The position numbers were made by a program, and so were the translations under genes. This document shows, piece after piece, positions 7,467 to 13,878 of a stretch of 19,284 bases of DNA; positions within the stretch are counted from its first letter, which is position 1, and each line of letters begins with the position of its first letter. Location: contig JBGSJN010000017.1 in NCBI GenBank assembly GCA_041741995.1, positions 1 to 19,284 on the forward strand. The letters run 5' to 3'. Source of the DNA: WTXA01 sp041741995. GTDB taxonomy: Bacteria > Bacillota > TC1. Under the pieces are notes generated by a model. That model had not been told where the DNA came from. It searched no databases and saw nothing but the letters and a program-made list of their open reading frames with translations.

Positions 7467-7507
7467 GACCTGAGGTTAATTATTTTAATATTAAAGGAGA
7501 GATGTTT

Positions 7508-8542
7508 ATGGAAATGTTTAAACCCTATGTTCTTAAGGATATGACCTTGAAGAACAGAATTGTTCTGCCACCTATGGATAATTACTGTGCTGACAATGAG
7601 GGTAACGTAAACGATACTCACTTTAATCACTATGTGAGTAGAGCTATGGGCGGTGTCGGGTTGATTATCGTCGAGGCTACAGCTATTTCACAGAACGGCA
7701 GAATTTCAGATAACTGTTTAGGTATCTGGGATGATTCTAAAGTTCCTGGGTTAAAGAGTATTGCAGAAGGTTGTCAGAAGTATGGTTCAAAAGTAGCCAT
7801 CCAGATCAATCATGCAGGTAGAAAATGTACTGCTAATGGAGAAGATAAGGATTATACCTTGGCTCCAAGTGCTATTGCCTTTGATGAAACCTATAGGGTT
7901 CCAAAGGAAATAACCAAGGAAGAAATTAAGGAGGCTGTTATTCAATTTGGAGAGGCTGCAAGAAGAGCTGATGAAGCAGGTTATGACGCCTTGGAAATCC
8001 ATGGTGCTCACGGTTATTTAATTAGTGAGTTTTTATCACCTCTAACCAACAAACGAACTGATGAGTATGGTGGAAGCCTGGAAAACCGAGTCCGTTTCTT
8101 GATTGAGGTAATTGATGAAGTAAAATTAAACTGGCCAGAAAACAAACCAATACTTCTTAGAGTATCAGCTACTGATCATCTACCTGATGGTATGATGGTA
8201 GAAAATATGGTTAAAATTATTAATATGATTAAAACTAAGATAGATATGGTACATGTTAGTACTGGTGGAGTTGCTTTAGCAAATATTAAACTTTACCCTG
8301 GTTATCAAGTGAAGTATGCAGATATTATTAAAAAAGAGTGTGACATACCTACAATAGCTGTTGGTTTAATTAGAACCAAAGAGCTTGTAAATGAAATATT
8401 AGGTAATGAAAGAGCAGACTTAGTTGCAATAGGTAGAGAATTAGCTCGTAATCCTTTCTTTGTAGTACAAACTGCATGGGAGAACAAAATAGAGTATGAT
8501 TACCCAGCAATATATGCTCACGCATTTCGTGAAAAAAGATAA
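7508..8542 (+). CDS. NADH:flavin oxidoreductase / Old Yellow Enzyme family
   Basis: This 344-residue FMN-dependent TIM-barrel reductase belongs to the OYE superfamily. Visible signatures are the N-terminal LKNRIVLPPMDNY strand, QINHAGR (FMN and substrate-binding His), and the long HGAHGYLISEFLSPLTNKR motif followed by DEYGGSLENR. LVAIGRELARNPFF forms the C-terminal phosphate-binding part. The protein ends after the barrel, so it lacks the 4Fe-4S and NADPH-binding domains of the 2,4-dienoyl-CoA reductase subgroup and is closer in size to YqjM. Two ATGs occur: 7502 is only 2 nt from the AAGGAG at 7494-7499, whereas 7508 has 8 nt spacing and is preferred. It is a single-gene unit between a promoter and a hairpin terminator. 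The physiological enone or enoate substrate is unknown. Confidence 0.92.
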   Translation: MEMFKPYVLKDMTLKNRIVLPPMDNYCADNEGNVNDTHFNHYVSRAMGGVGLIIVEATAISQNGRISDNCLGIWDDSKVPGLKSIAEGCQKYGSKVAIQINHAGRKCTANGEDKDYTLAPSAIAFDETYRVPKEITKEEIKEAVIQFGEAARRADEAGYDALEIHGAHGYLISEFLSPLTNKRTDEYGGSLENRVRFLIEVIDEVKLNWPENKPILLRVSATDHLPDGMMVENMVKIINMIKTKIDMVHVSTGGVALANIKLYPGYQVKYADIIKKECDIPTIAVGLIRTKELVNEILGNERADLVAIGRELARNPFFVVQTAWENKIEYDYPAIYAHAFREKR

Positions 8543-8569
8543 TAATCGAAATAATATTGTTTAAATTTT

Positions 8570-8598
8570 AAAAGGAGTTTTAGACTCCTTTTTTATTT
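8570..8598 (+). terminator. Intrinsic terminator after the OYE-family gene
   Basis: A 9-bp stem (AAAAGGAGT at 8570-8578, ACTCCTTTT at 8584-8592) with a TTTAG loop runs into a T-rich tract. It lies 27 nt after the reductase stop. Confidence 0.85.
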
Positions 8599-8638
8599 TA
8601 TATTGTTTTAAGTGTATCTTTTATTTGTTATAGTAGTA

Positions 8639-8644
8639 TATAAT
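8639..8644 (+). promoter_or_regulatory. Candidate -10 box for the two-component operon
   Basis: TATAAT lies 32 nt upstream of the response regulator start and downstream of the preceding terminator. No convincing -35 hexamer is found at 16-18 nt spacing, so the promoter may be weak or activator-dependent, possibly autoregulated by its own response regulator. Confidence 0.3.
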
Positions 8645-8676
8645 AGTTATAGATAATTACAAATAAGGAGTAAATT

Positions 8677-9405
8677 ATGGGAAGCTACATATACAAGAAG
8701 ATTTTAATTGTTGATGATGAAAGGGATATTGTTAAACTTTTAGAGACAGTATTGATAAAAGAGGGTTTTCAAAATATTTTGAAGGCATATACAGGTAAGG
8801 ATGCTATAAGAATTATTAAAAACAACAATATAGATTTATACTTGCTTGATATTATGTTACCTGATGTGAATGGTTTAGATTTATGTAAGGCGATCAGAGA
8901 TATTTCTATTACTCCTATAATTTTCTTATCTGCAAAAGGTGATGAGATTGATCGTGTGCTTGGTATAAGTCTAGGTGGTGATGACTACATTACTAAACCA
9001 TTTAGTCCTAGAGAAGTTATTTCAAGAATAAATTCACAATTTAGAAGAGAAGAGATGATTAGAAAAGCCATAACCAGTAACGATGAAAATCACTTGTCTT
9101 TTTTTGATGTCCATATTGACAGAAAAAGTGGAACTGTTAAAAAGGCAGGTAAAATGGTTAAAATGACTGCTAAAGAGTTTAAACTATTACTTTATTTGGT
9201 TGATAATCATGGTATTTTAATGGATAAGCAACATTTGATGGATTTTGTCTGGGGTGATTGTTATGAGGGTTTTGATAATACATTGATGGTTCATGTTAGT
9301 CGCTTAAGAGAGAAACTTGAGGATAATCCGGCTCAACCTAAAATGATCAAGACCTACAAGGGTTTAGGCTATAAGTTTGTTTTGGAGAATGAGGATGAAG
9401 AATAG
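8677..9405 (+). CDS. OmpR/PhoB-family response regulator
   Basis: The 242-residue protein has an N-terminal receiver domain (about 6-120) and a C-terminal winged-helix DNA-binding domain (about 145-238). Receiver residues are all present: acidic pair Asp13-Asp14 (VDDE), phospho-acceptor Asp58 (LLDIMLPD), Ser85 (FLSAKG) and Lys107 (DYITKPF). The effector domain shows LTAKEFKLL-like sequence and a TYKGLGYKF wing typical of OmpR/PhoB regulators. The ATG has AAGGAG 6 nt upstream. The kinase gene overlaps its 3' end by 11 nt, so they form a cognate pair. No target is evident from neighbours; candidates are its own operon and the small ORF downstream. Confidence 0.95.
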   Translation: MGSYIYKKILIVDDERDIVKLLETVLIKEGFQNILKAYTGKDAIRIIKNNNIDLYLLDIMLPDVNGLDLCKAIRDISITPIIFLSAKGDEIDRVLGISLGGDDYITKPFSPREVISRINSQFRREEMIRKAITSNDENHLSFFDVHIDRKSGTVKKAGKMVKMTAKEFKLLLYLVDNHGILMDKQHLMDFVWGDCYEGFDNTLMVHVSRLREKLEDNPAQPKMIKTYKGLGYKFVLENEDEE

Positions 9406-10765
9406 GATTACTAACAGGTTTTTATTATTTAGTATGTTGGCTACAATTATTGTAATATTTTTTTCTGGATTAATTATATTAATTATGATATCTGGTAAAG
9501 ATGCTGATATTAAAAACCCAAAGGCAATAACCTTAATATTTTCTAATTATATTTCAAAAAATTCTGAAGGTGAATTAAAAATAAATGAAGAAGGCAAAGA
9601 CATTCTTAGGAAGAAATCAGGTTGGGTTCAACTATTAGATGACAATGGACGAGAAGTTTATTCCTACAACAAACCTTCTGAAATAAGAGCTAAATATAAG
9701 CCTTATGAATTAATAGATGCCTTCTTATATTCGAGAATGGGATATGTCAATTATGTGTCAAACTTTGAAGAATATACGATTTTTACCGGTTTTCCTGATA
9801 GTGATTTATCAAAATTGGTTATAGATAATACTGATAATAAAGTTGATACTTTACTAATATTTGGGTTAATATTCTTTTTTGTAGGTATTATTACCTATAT
9901 AATCATGGGTAGAATATTCAGTAAAAAAATAACTGGCCCAATTGATATAATAATTCAATCCATAGATAATCTTGACAGATTAAATAAAAAAGACTTAGAA
10001 GTTAATAACTACGGTATGTTTGAAAATGTATTCGACAATCTTAGAGCTCTGCAAAGCAGACTACAGCTTGCAAAAATAAGAGAAAGTGAATTTGAAAAAC
10101 AAAGAAATGAGTGGATAGCTAATATTTCCCATGATTTAAAAACTCCCCTTTCTTCAATATCCGGTTATAGTGAAATAATGGCAGATGAAAAATATAATCT
10201 CACAACTGCAGAAATTATTAAATATTCAGAGATTATAAAAAAACAGACTAAGAATATAGAAAATTTGATTAGTGATCTAAGTTTAGAACTAAAAATAAAG
10301 AGTGTAGAAGATGTTTTGAAAAAGCAAAATGTAAAATTGAACACATTTTTGAAGGATCTGATAATATCAATACTTAATAATTATCAGTATGCCCATCGTG
10401 ATATATCTTTTGAAGAAAAGGGTGAACTATATTTCGAAACAGACAAGGAACTTTTCGGGAGAGCTATTACCAATTTAATAACCAATGCTTTGAAACATTC
10501 TGGAACAAAGACTAAAGTTAAAGTAACCTTGGAAAAAACAATGGAGGGGCATGGCAGAATTTGTATAATTGATGATGGTAAAGGTATTTCCAAGAATAAA
10601 TTGGAAAAATTGTTTATACGTTATTATAGATGTAATTTTACTGAGAAGATAGAAGGAACTGGACTTGGTATGTCGATAGCCAAGAATGTAATAGAGGCTC
10701 ATGGAGGTAGAATAATTGTAGATAGTGAAGAAGGTAAAGGCACAACAGTTACAATTAATATATAA
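9395..10765 (+). CDS. Membrane sensor histidine kinase
   Basis: This 456-residue kinase is the partner of the preceding regulator. The order is TM1 (about 9-33), an extracytoplasmic sensor of about 115 residues with no family I recognise, TM2 (about 151-172), and a HAMP-like linker. Then come HisKA with the H-box SHDLKTPLS (His246) and a HATPase domain with N-box (NLITNALKHS), G1 (DDGKGIS), F (LFIRYYR) and G2 (GTGLGMSIAKN) boxes. The reading frame is open from a TTG at 9377, but the ATG at 9395 has GGAG 7 nt upstream and gives a normal basic start (MKNRITNR). The 11-nt overlap with the regulator gene supports translational coupling. The signal is unknown. Confidence 0.93.
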   Translation: MKNRITNRFLLFSMLATIIVIFFSGLIILIMISGKDADIKNPKAITLIFSNYISKNSEGELKINEEGKDILRKKSGWVQLLDDNGREVYSYNKPSEIRAKYKPYELIDAFLYSRMGYVNYVSNFEEYTIFTGFPDSDLSKLVIDNTDNKVDTLLIFGLIFFFVGIITYIIMGRIFSKKITGPIDIIIQSIDNLDRLNKKDLEVNNYGMFENVFDNLRALQSRLQLAKIRESEFEKQRNEWIANISHDLKTPLSSISGYSEIMADEKYNLTTAEIIKYSEIIKKQTKNIENLISDLSLELKIKSVEDVLKKQNVKLNTFLKDLIISILNNYQYAHRDISFEEKGELYFETDKELFGRAITNLITNALKHSGTKTKVKVTLEKTMEGHGRICIIDDGKGISKNKLEKLFIRYYRCNFTEKIEGTGLGMSIAKNVIEAHGGRIIVDSEEGKGTTVTINI

Positions 10766-10773
10766 AGAACGCT

Positions 10774-10808
10774 ATAGGAGATTAAATTTTTAATCTCCTA
10801 TTTTATTT
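10774..10808 (+). terminator. Intrinsic terminator after the two-component operon
   Basis: A 12-bp stem (ATAGGAGATTAA at 10774-10785, TTAATCTCCTAT at 10790-10801) is followed by TTTTATTT. It begins 9 nt after the kinase stop codon. Confidence 0.88.
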
Positions 10809-10948
10809 ATGGTTAAATTAAGGTTGCTGTTAACAAGATTTAATGTACATATGCAATAATTAAATAAGTATCTTAATTGGAAAGCCATTATTATTATTTT
10901 GGTATTAGTTATTTTTATAACAAATATATAATTAATGGAGGAGTGGTA

Positions 10949-11080
10949 ATGCTCTTGCTAAGTTGGAATGATTTCGGAGTATGCCCTGTATCAAAAGGAT
11001 TACACTTATCCTTCTTGTGTTTTCCTATGCCTTTGGTAAGTGCTATCTATAGCTATGCTAAGAAGATTACTTCAAAATAA
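10949..11080 (+). CDS. Small ORF (43 residues), unrecognised
   Basis: A short ORF encodes a hydrophobic peptide with two cysteines (start MLLLSWNDFGVCPVSKG, end SYAKKITSK). It is supported by an unusually strong Shine-Dalgarno (GGAGGAG at 10937-10943, 5-7 nt before the ATG), by a hairpin terminator downstream and by its position between two other terminators, which gives it a possible unit of its own. The frame is open upstream to a TTG at 10877, but no ribosome site precedes that codon. I recognise no family. It may be a membrane-active or signalling peptide, or simply a chance ORF; no clear promoter is seen between 10809 and 10936. Confidence 0.45.
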   Translation: MLLLSWNDFGVCPVSKGLHLSFLCFPMPLVSAIYSYAKKITSK

Positions 11081-11151
11081 TTTGGTCTATACATTCTAAG
11101 CAAGCATTACTACCAACTCTATTTTAAAAAAAATATTTTTATAATCGGAAA

Positions 11152-11177
11152 TAAAGGAAGCCATAGGGCTTCCTTTA
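11152..11177 (+). terminator. Hairpin terminator after the small ORF
   Basis: A perfect 11-bp stem (TAAAGGAAGCC at 11152-11162, GGCTTCCTTTA at 11167-11177) encloses an ATAG loop. The tail (ATATTTGG) is only moderately T-rich, while the left side on the opposite strand (TTTATTTCC) is similar, so it may act in either direction or as a weak terminator. Confidence 0.6.
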
Positions 11178-11193
11178 ATATTTGGTATACAAA

Positions 11194-11202
11194 TGATATA
11201 AT
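11194..11202 (+). promoter_or_regulatory. Extended -10 promoter of the nuclease gene
   Basis: TGATATAAT matches the extended -10 consensus (TGn followed by TATAAT at 11197-11202). The start would be near 11209, giving a leader of about 23 nt before the GTG. No strong -35 is needed for this class, and none is seen. Confidence 0.55.
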
Positions 11203-11231
11203 TGCTCTATAAAAGATAGGTAGGTTATAAA

Positions 11232-11750
11232 GTGAAAAAGAAGAAGTTAATATCATTTATTGTCTCAATAATTATCCTTATTATCTTGTCCTTTGAACTG
11301 GGAGGCTTGGGAGATAATTCTGACTCTTTCGTTGATGATAAAGTTAGTGATAGAGAAGTTGTTACCTTGATAAGACCTGTAGATGGAGACACTGCCAACT
11401 TTGAAACTAAAAGTTATGGCAGAGTCAATGTTCGATTTAGTGGAGTCAATACTCCAGAGACAAAACACCCTACTTTAGGGTTGGAATACTATGGTAAAGA
11501 AGCGAGTGCCTTTACAGAACAAAAATTAAAAGAAGCTGATGTAATCGAAATAGAATGGGACCTAACTCAATCACCAAGTCGTAATAGACCTATAGGCATA
11601 ATTTTTGTTGATGAAGTAAACTTAAACATCCTACTTGTGAAGGAAGGCTATGGAGATTTAAGATTTCTTGAAGAAAGTATGCCCTATGCCAAAGAATATA
11701 TTGAAGCTTTAAAATATGCCCAGGAAAATAAACTTGGAAGATGGAAATAA
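11232..11750 (+). CDS. Thermonuclease (SNase-like) domain protein, secreted or membrane-anchored
   Basis: The 172-residue product has a Lys-rich start, a hydrophobic signal or anchor segment (about 6-22), a short acidic spacer and an SNase-like OB-fold domain (about 42-172). Residues equivalent to the staphylococcal nuclease active site can be seen: Asp51 and Asp53 in PVDGDTANF, Arg68 and Glu76 in VRFSGVNTPE, and Arg119 in RNRPIGIIFV. GYGDLRF and the final KYAQENKLGRW are typical family endings. It probably cleaves extracellular nucleic acids with calcium. The start is GTG, with an AGG-containing purine stretch upstream. There is no signal peptidase I site that I would trust, so it may stay anchored. 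Confidence 0.9.
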   Translation: MKKKKLISFIVSIIILIILSFELGGLGDNSDSFVDDKVSDREVVTLIRPVDGDTANFETKSYGRVNVRFSGVNTPETKHPTLGLEYYGKEASAFTEQKLKEADVIEIEWDLTQSPSRNRPIGIIFVDEVNLNILLVKEGYGDLRFLEESMPYAKEYIEALKYAQENKLGRWK

Positions 11751-11781
11751 ACAAATAAATTAAGAAGGATGAGGTGTGATT

Positions 11782-12303
11782 ATGGAAGTATTAAATCAAA
11801 TACCAAAAATTAACATGTCAGATAATCCAACAGGTTGTTGTCCGAAATTCAATCCTGAAATTTATAATGATAAACTCTTAGAAATAGAAGGTTTGGATAT
11901 GGTTAAAGCCAAAACCAAAAGTTTTCTTTATATGCCTCTTAATATGGGATCAGTAATGACCAAAACAATGAAAGGTATAAGAGATGCTGATGCAGAGGTT
12001 GAAGATAATTATCTCATTCTTTCTCAAGATGTTTCTATGTGGAAAGGTGAACATTATTTTCTAGTAAGCAAATCTGTTCCTGGTATGAATAATGTCAAGT
12101 TTTCGGGAACATTTTTAACGAAGGTTTTTGATGGAGGTTATAATCAAATACCAAACTGGATGAAAGAAATGGAAGCTTTTGTTAAAGCTAAGGGTTATAT
12201 TATGGAGAACATTTATTATTTTTATACTACTTGTCCTAAATGTGCAAAAGTATATGGAAAGAACTATGTAGTGCTATTTGCCGAAGTAAAGAAATCAAAT
12301 TAA
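11782..12303 (+). CDS. Conserved uncharacterised protein with CCP and CPKC motifs
   Basis: This soluble protein of 173 residues has a family pattern I recognise only as conserved, usually labelled hydrolase without biochemical support. Near the N-terminus it has TGCCPKFNPEIY, in the middle MPLNMGSVMTKTM and SGTFLTKVFDGGYNQIP, and near the C-terminus YYFYTTCPKCAKVYGKNYVVLF. The two cysteine pairs could bind a metal or form a redox centre; no classical hydrolase triad is apparent. Starts at GTG 11776 (AAGGA 7 nt before) and ATG 11782 (GAGG 7 nt before) are both possible; the ATG is chosen. It lies 15 nt ahead of the flavodiiron gene start and is likely cotranscribed, which hints at an O2/NO-stress link. 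Confidence 0.7.
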   Translation: MEVLNQIPKINMSDNPTGCCPKFNPEIYNDKLLEIEGLDMVKAKTKSFLYMPLNMGSVMTKTMKGIRDADAEVEDNYLILSQDVSMWKGEHYFLVSKSVPGMNNVKFSGTFLTKVFDGGYNQIPNWMKEMEAFVKAKGYIMENIYYFYTTCPKCAKVYGKNYVVLFAEVKKSN

Positions 12304-12318
12304 AGGAGAGTGCAAGAC

Positions 12319-13491
12319 TTGAACAAGAAAATTACAGAAAGAGTTACATATATTGGAGTACAAGATGACAAGTTAAGAAAGTTTGATATTGTCTTTGATA
12401 CCAAATATGGAACAACATATAATTCCTACTTAGTAAAAGGTAGTGAGAAGACAGTAATAATAGATACAGTCAAAGATACATTTTTAGATGAATATCTAAA
12501 TAATATCGAAGAAGTTACAACCTTTGATAAAATTGACTATATAGTAGTTAACCATGCAGAGCCTGATCACAGTGGCTCCTTACAAAAAGTTCTAGAAAAG
12601 GCAATAAATGCCAAAGTAGTATGCAGTAGACCTGCATCGATGTTGGTCAATGAGCTAGTTAACAAGCAACTAGATTACATTATTGTAGGAACTGGGGAGA
12701 GTCTAGACTTAGGGGATGTTAGCCTTGATTTTGTTAATGCACAATATCTTCACTGGCCTGAGACAATGTTCACTTATTTAAAAGCTGAAAAGGTGCTTTT
12801 CCCTTGTGATTTTTTTGGAAGTCACTATGGAGAAGATACAGTGGACTATAGAATTAGTGATGATGAAATGTGGACAAATAGAAATTTCTATTTTGATTCC
12901 ATTATGAGACCGTTTAAAAAATTTGCACTAGAGGCAATGGATAAGATTGAAGACTGGGAAGTAGATATAATTTGTCCTTCACATGGACCTGTTCACAGAG
13001 AAGATTTTACAAAAACAAAAGCTATCTATAGAAAATGGTCTGCTGAAGAAAAAAGAGACAAAAAAGTTTTGGTAGGATACTTAAGTTGCTATGGTTATAC
13101 TAAGTCAATGGCAGAAGAAGTTTATAGAGGTATTATAGACAATGGAGTGGGAGCTGATCTGATAGACCTTTCAGATGAAAGTGATTTAGTCAGGATTATT
13201 GAAGAAGCTGATGCAATAGCTATAGGCTCGGCTACCATTAATAGAGATGTACTGGAACCTTTTAGCAATATATTTGGTAAAGTATGTACCTATATAGTAA
13301 GGGGTAAGAAAGCAGTAGTATTTGGCTCCTTCGGCTGGAGTGGAGAAGCTACAAAACATATGTCCGAAAGATTAACACAATTAGGTTATGAAGTTATATG
13401 TAGCTACAAGACCAAACTAAAACCAAATGAAGCTGCATTAAAAGACTCCTACGAACTTGGAGTGCAGTTGGCGAAAAGTTTAATGGAGTAA
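12319..13491 (+). CDS. Class A flavodiiron protein (O2 and/or NO reductase, FprA type)
   Basis: This flavodiiron protein of 390 residues has an N-terminal metallo-beta-lactamase-like diiron domain (about 1-245) and a C-terminal flavodoxin domain (about 250-390, opening with VGYLSCYGYTKSMAEE). All diiron ligands are present: His79-Glu81-Asp83 in NHAEPDHSG, His145 in LHWPE, Asp164 in FPCDFFG and His222 in PSHGPVH. There is no rubredoxin domain, so it is class A. It reduces O2 to water and/or NO to N2O and protects anaerobes. A GTG at 12310 is 1 nt from the AAGGAG at 12303-12308, whereas the TTG at 12319 has 10 nt spacing and gives the usual residue numbering, so it is preferred. Its 3' end is partly duplicated at 19074. 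Confidence 0.95.
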   Translation: MNKKITERVTYIGVQDDKLRKFDIVFDTKYGTTYNSYLVKGSEKTVIIDTVKDTFLDEYLNNIEEVTTFDKIDYIVVNHAEPDHSGSLQKVLEKAINAKVVCSRPASMLVNELVNKQLDYIIVGTGESLDLGDVSLDFVNAQYLHWPETMFTYLKAEKVLFPCDFFGSHYGEDTVDYRISDDEMWTNRNFYFDSIMRPFKKFALEAMDKIEDWEVDIICPSHGPVHREDFTKTKAIYRKWSAEEKRDKKVLVGYLSCYGYTKSMAEEVYRGIIDNGVGADLIDLSDESDLVRIIEEADAIAIGSATINRDVLEPFSNIFGKVCTYIVRGKKAVVFGSFGWSGEATKHMSERLTQLGYEVICSYKTKLKPNEAALKDSYELGVQLAKSLME

Positions 13492-13538
13492 TCTGGGTTA
13501 ATACGAATTAATATTTTAAGAGGCAACCTTAGTGAACT
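13460..13538 (+). repeat. Left copy of an imperfect direct repeat flanking the island
   Basis: From GAGTGCA in the last codons of the flavodiiron gene through TGAACT in its terminator, this stretch recurs at 19074-19151 with only about 7 differences by eye, mostly single-base indels and substitutions. A core of 21 nt (13495-13515) containing TTAATACGAATTAAT is identical in both copies. The repeat brackets the FkbH-MBOAT island. Confidence 0.85.
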
Positions 13539-13560
13539 TGTTCAACTTAGTTGCCTCTTT
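13518..13560 (+). terminator. Terminator of the flavodiiron gene with an expanded loop
   Basis: The outer stem AAGAGGCAAC (13518-13527) pairs with GTTGCCTCTT (13550-13559) and is followed by T residues. The loop is unusually long. It holds CTTAG (13528-13532), the near-palindrome TGAACTTGTTCA (13533-13544), one A, and CTTAG again (13546-13550). Removing 13528-13545 would leave a clean hairpin with a 3-4 nt loop, so the interior looks like a later insertion (see findings). Confidence 0.8.
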
Positions 13561-13878
13561 GTTATCCTTGTTAAATGGGCGATTTTGACGTTTTGTGATT
13601 TTGTATCATGACCATCAAAATGCACATATATGTTATGTTATTCTTCTGGAGTCAGGTGTTGCCCTTTCTGATGCTCTGTGCTAAAATTTATATTGTCCAT
13701 AGTCTTGATTCTTGCAGAATTTGATGTGTGATACTCAATTCTACCATAGGTTCATCGCTAAGGACTATTTTGCTATTTTAACTTCATTTTACAAACTTCA
13801 TAAATTAAAATTTCTTAAAAATTTTTTTAATTTATGCTAAAAAATAATTAATAAATTACCTTATCGAAAGGGAATATC
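13561..13878. other. Left island margin without an intact gene
   Basis: This 318-nt stretch separates the flavodiiron terminator from the FkbH gene. It holds a probable IS30-type transposase remnant on the minus strand (13638-13700). The rest is AT-rich, with no ORF I can support. No convincing promoter for the island operon is visible in the AT-rich run at 13790-13870. A TATGCT at 13833-13838 is a weak -10 candidate. Confidence 0.5.
13638..13700 (-). pseudogene. N-terminal remnant of an IS30-family-like transposase
   Basis: On the minus strand an ATG at 13698-13700 opens a 20-codon frame reading MDNINFSTEHQKGQHLTPEE before a TAA. The STEHQKGQHLTPEE segment resembles the conserved start of IS30-family transposases in Firmicutes (KGKHLTxEER), just before their helix-turn-helix. 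After EE the expected Arg and following domain are missing, and the downstream DNA does not continue the family, so only the 5' end survives. There is no good ribosome site. A chance resemblance cannot be excluded for so short a piece. Confidence 0.4.

Noticed and set aside
10877..10948. N-terminal extension of the small ORF from a TTG at 10877
   Set aside because: No ribosome site precedes 10877, whereas GGAGGAG lies directly before the ATG at 10949.
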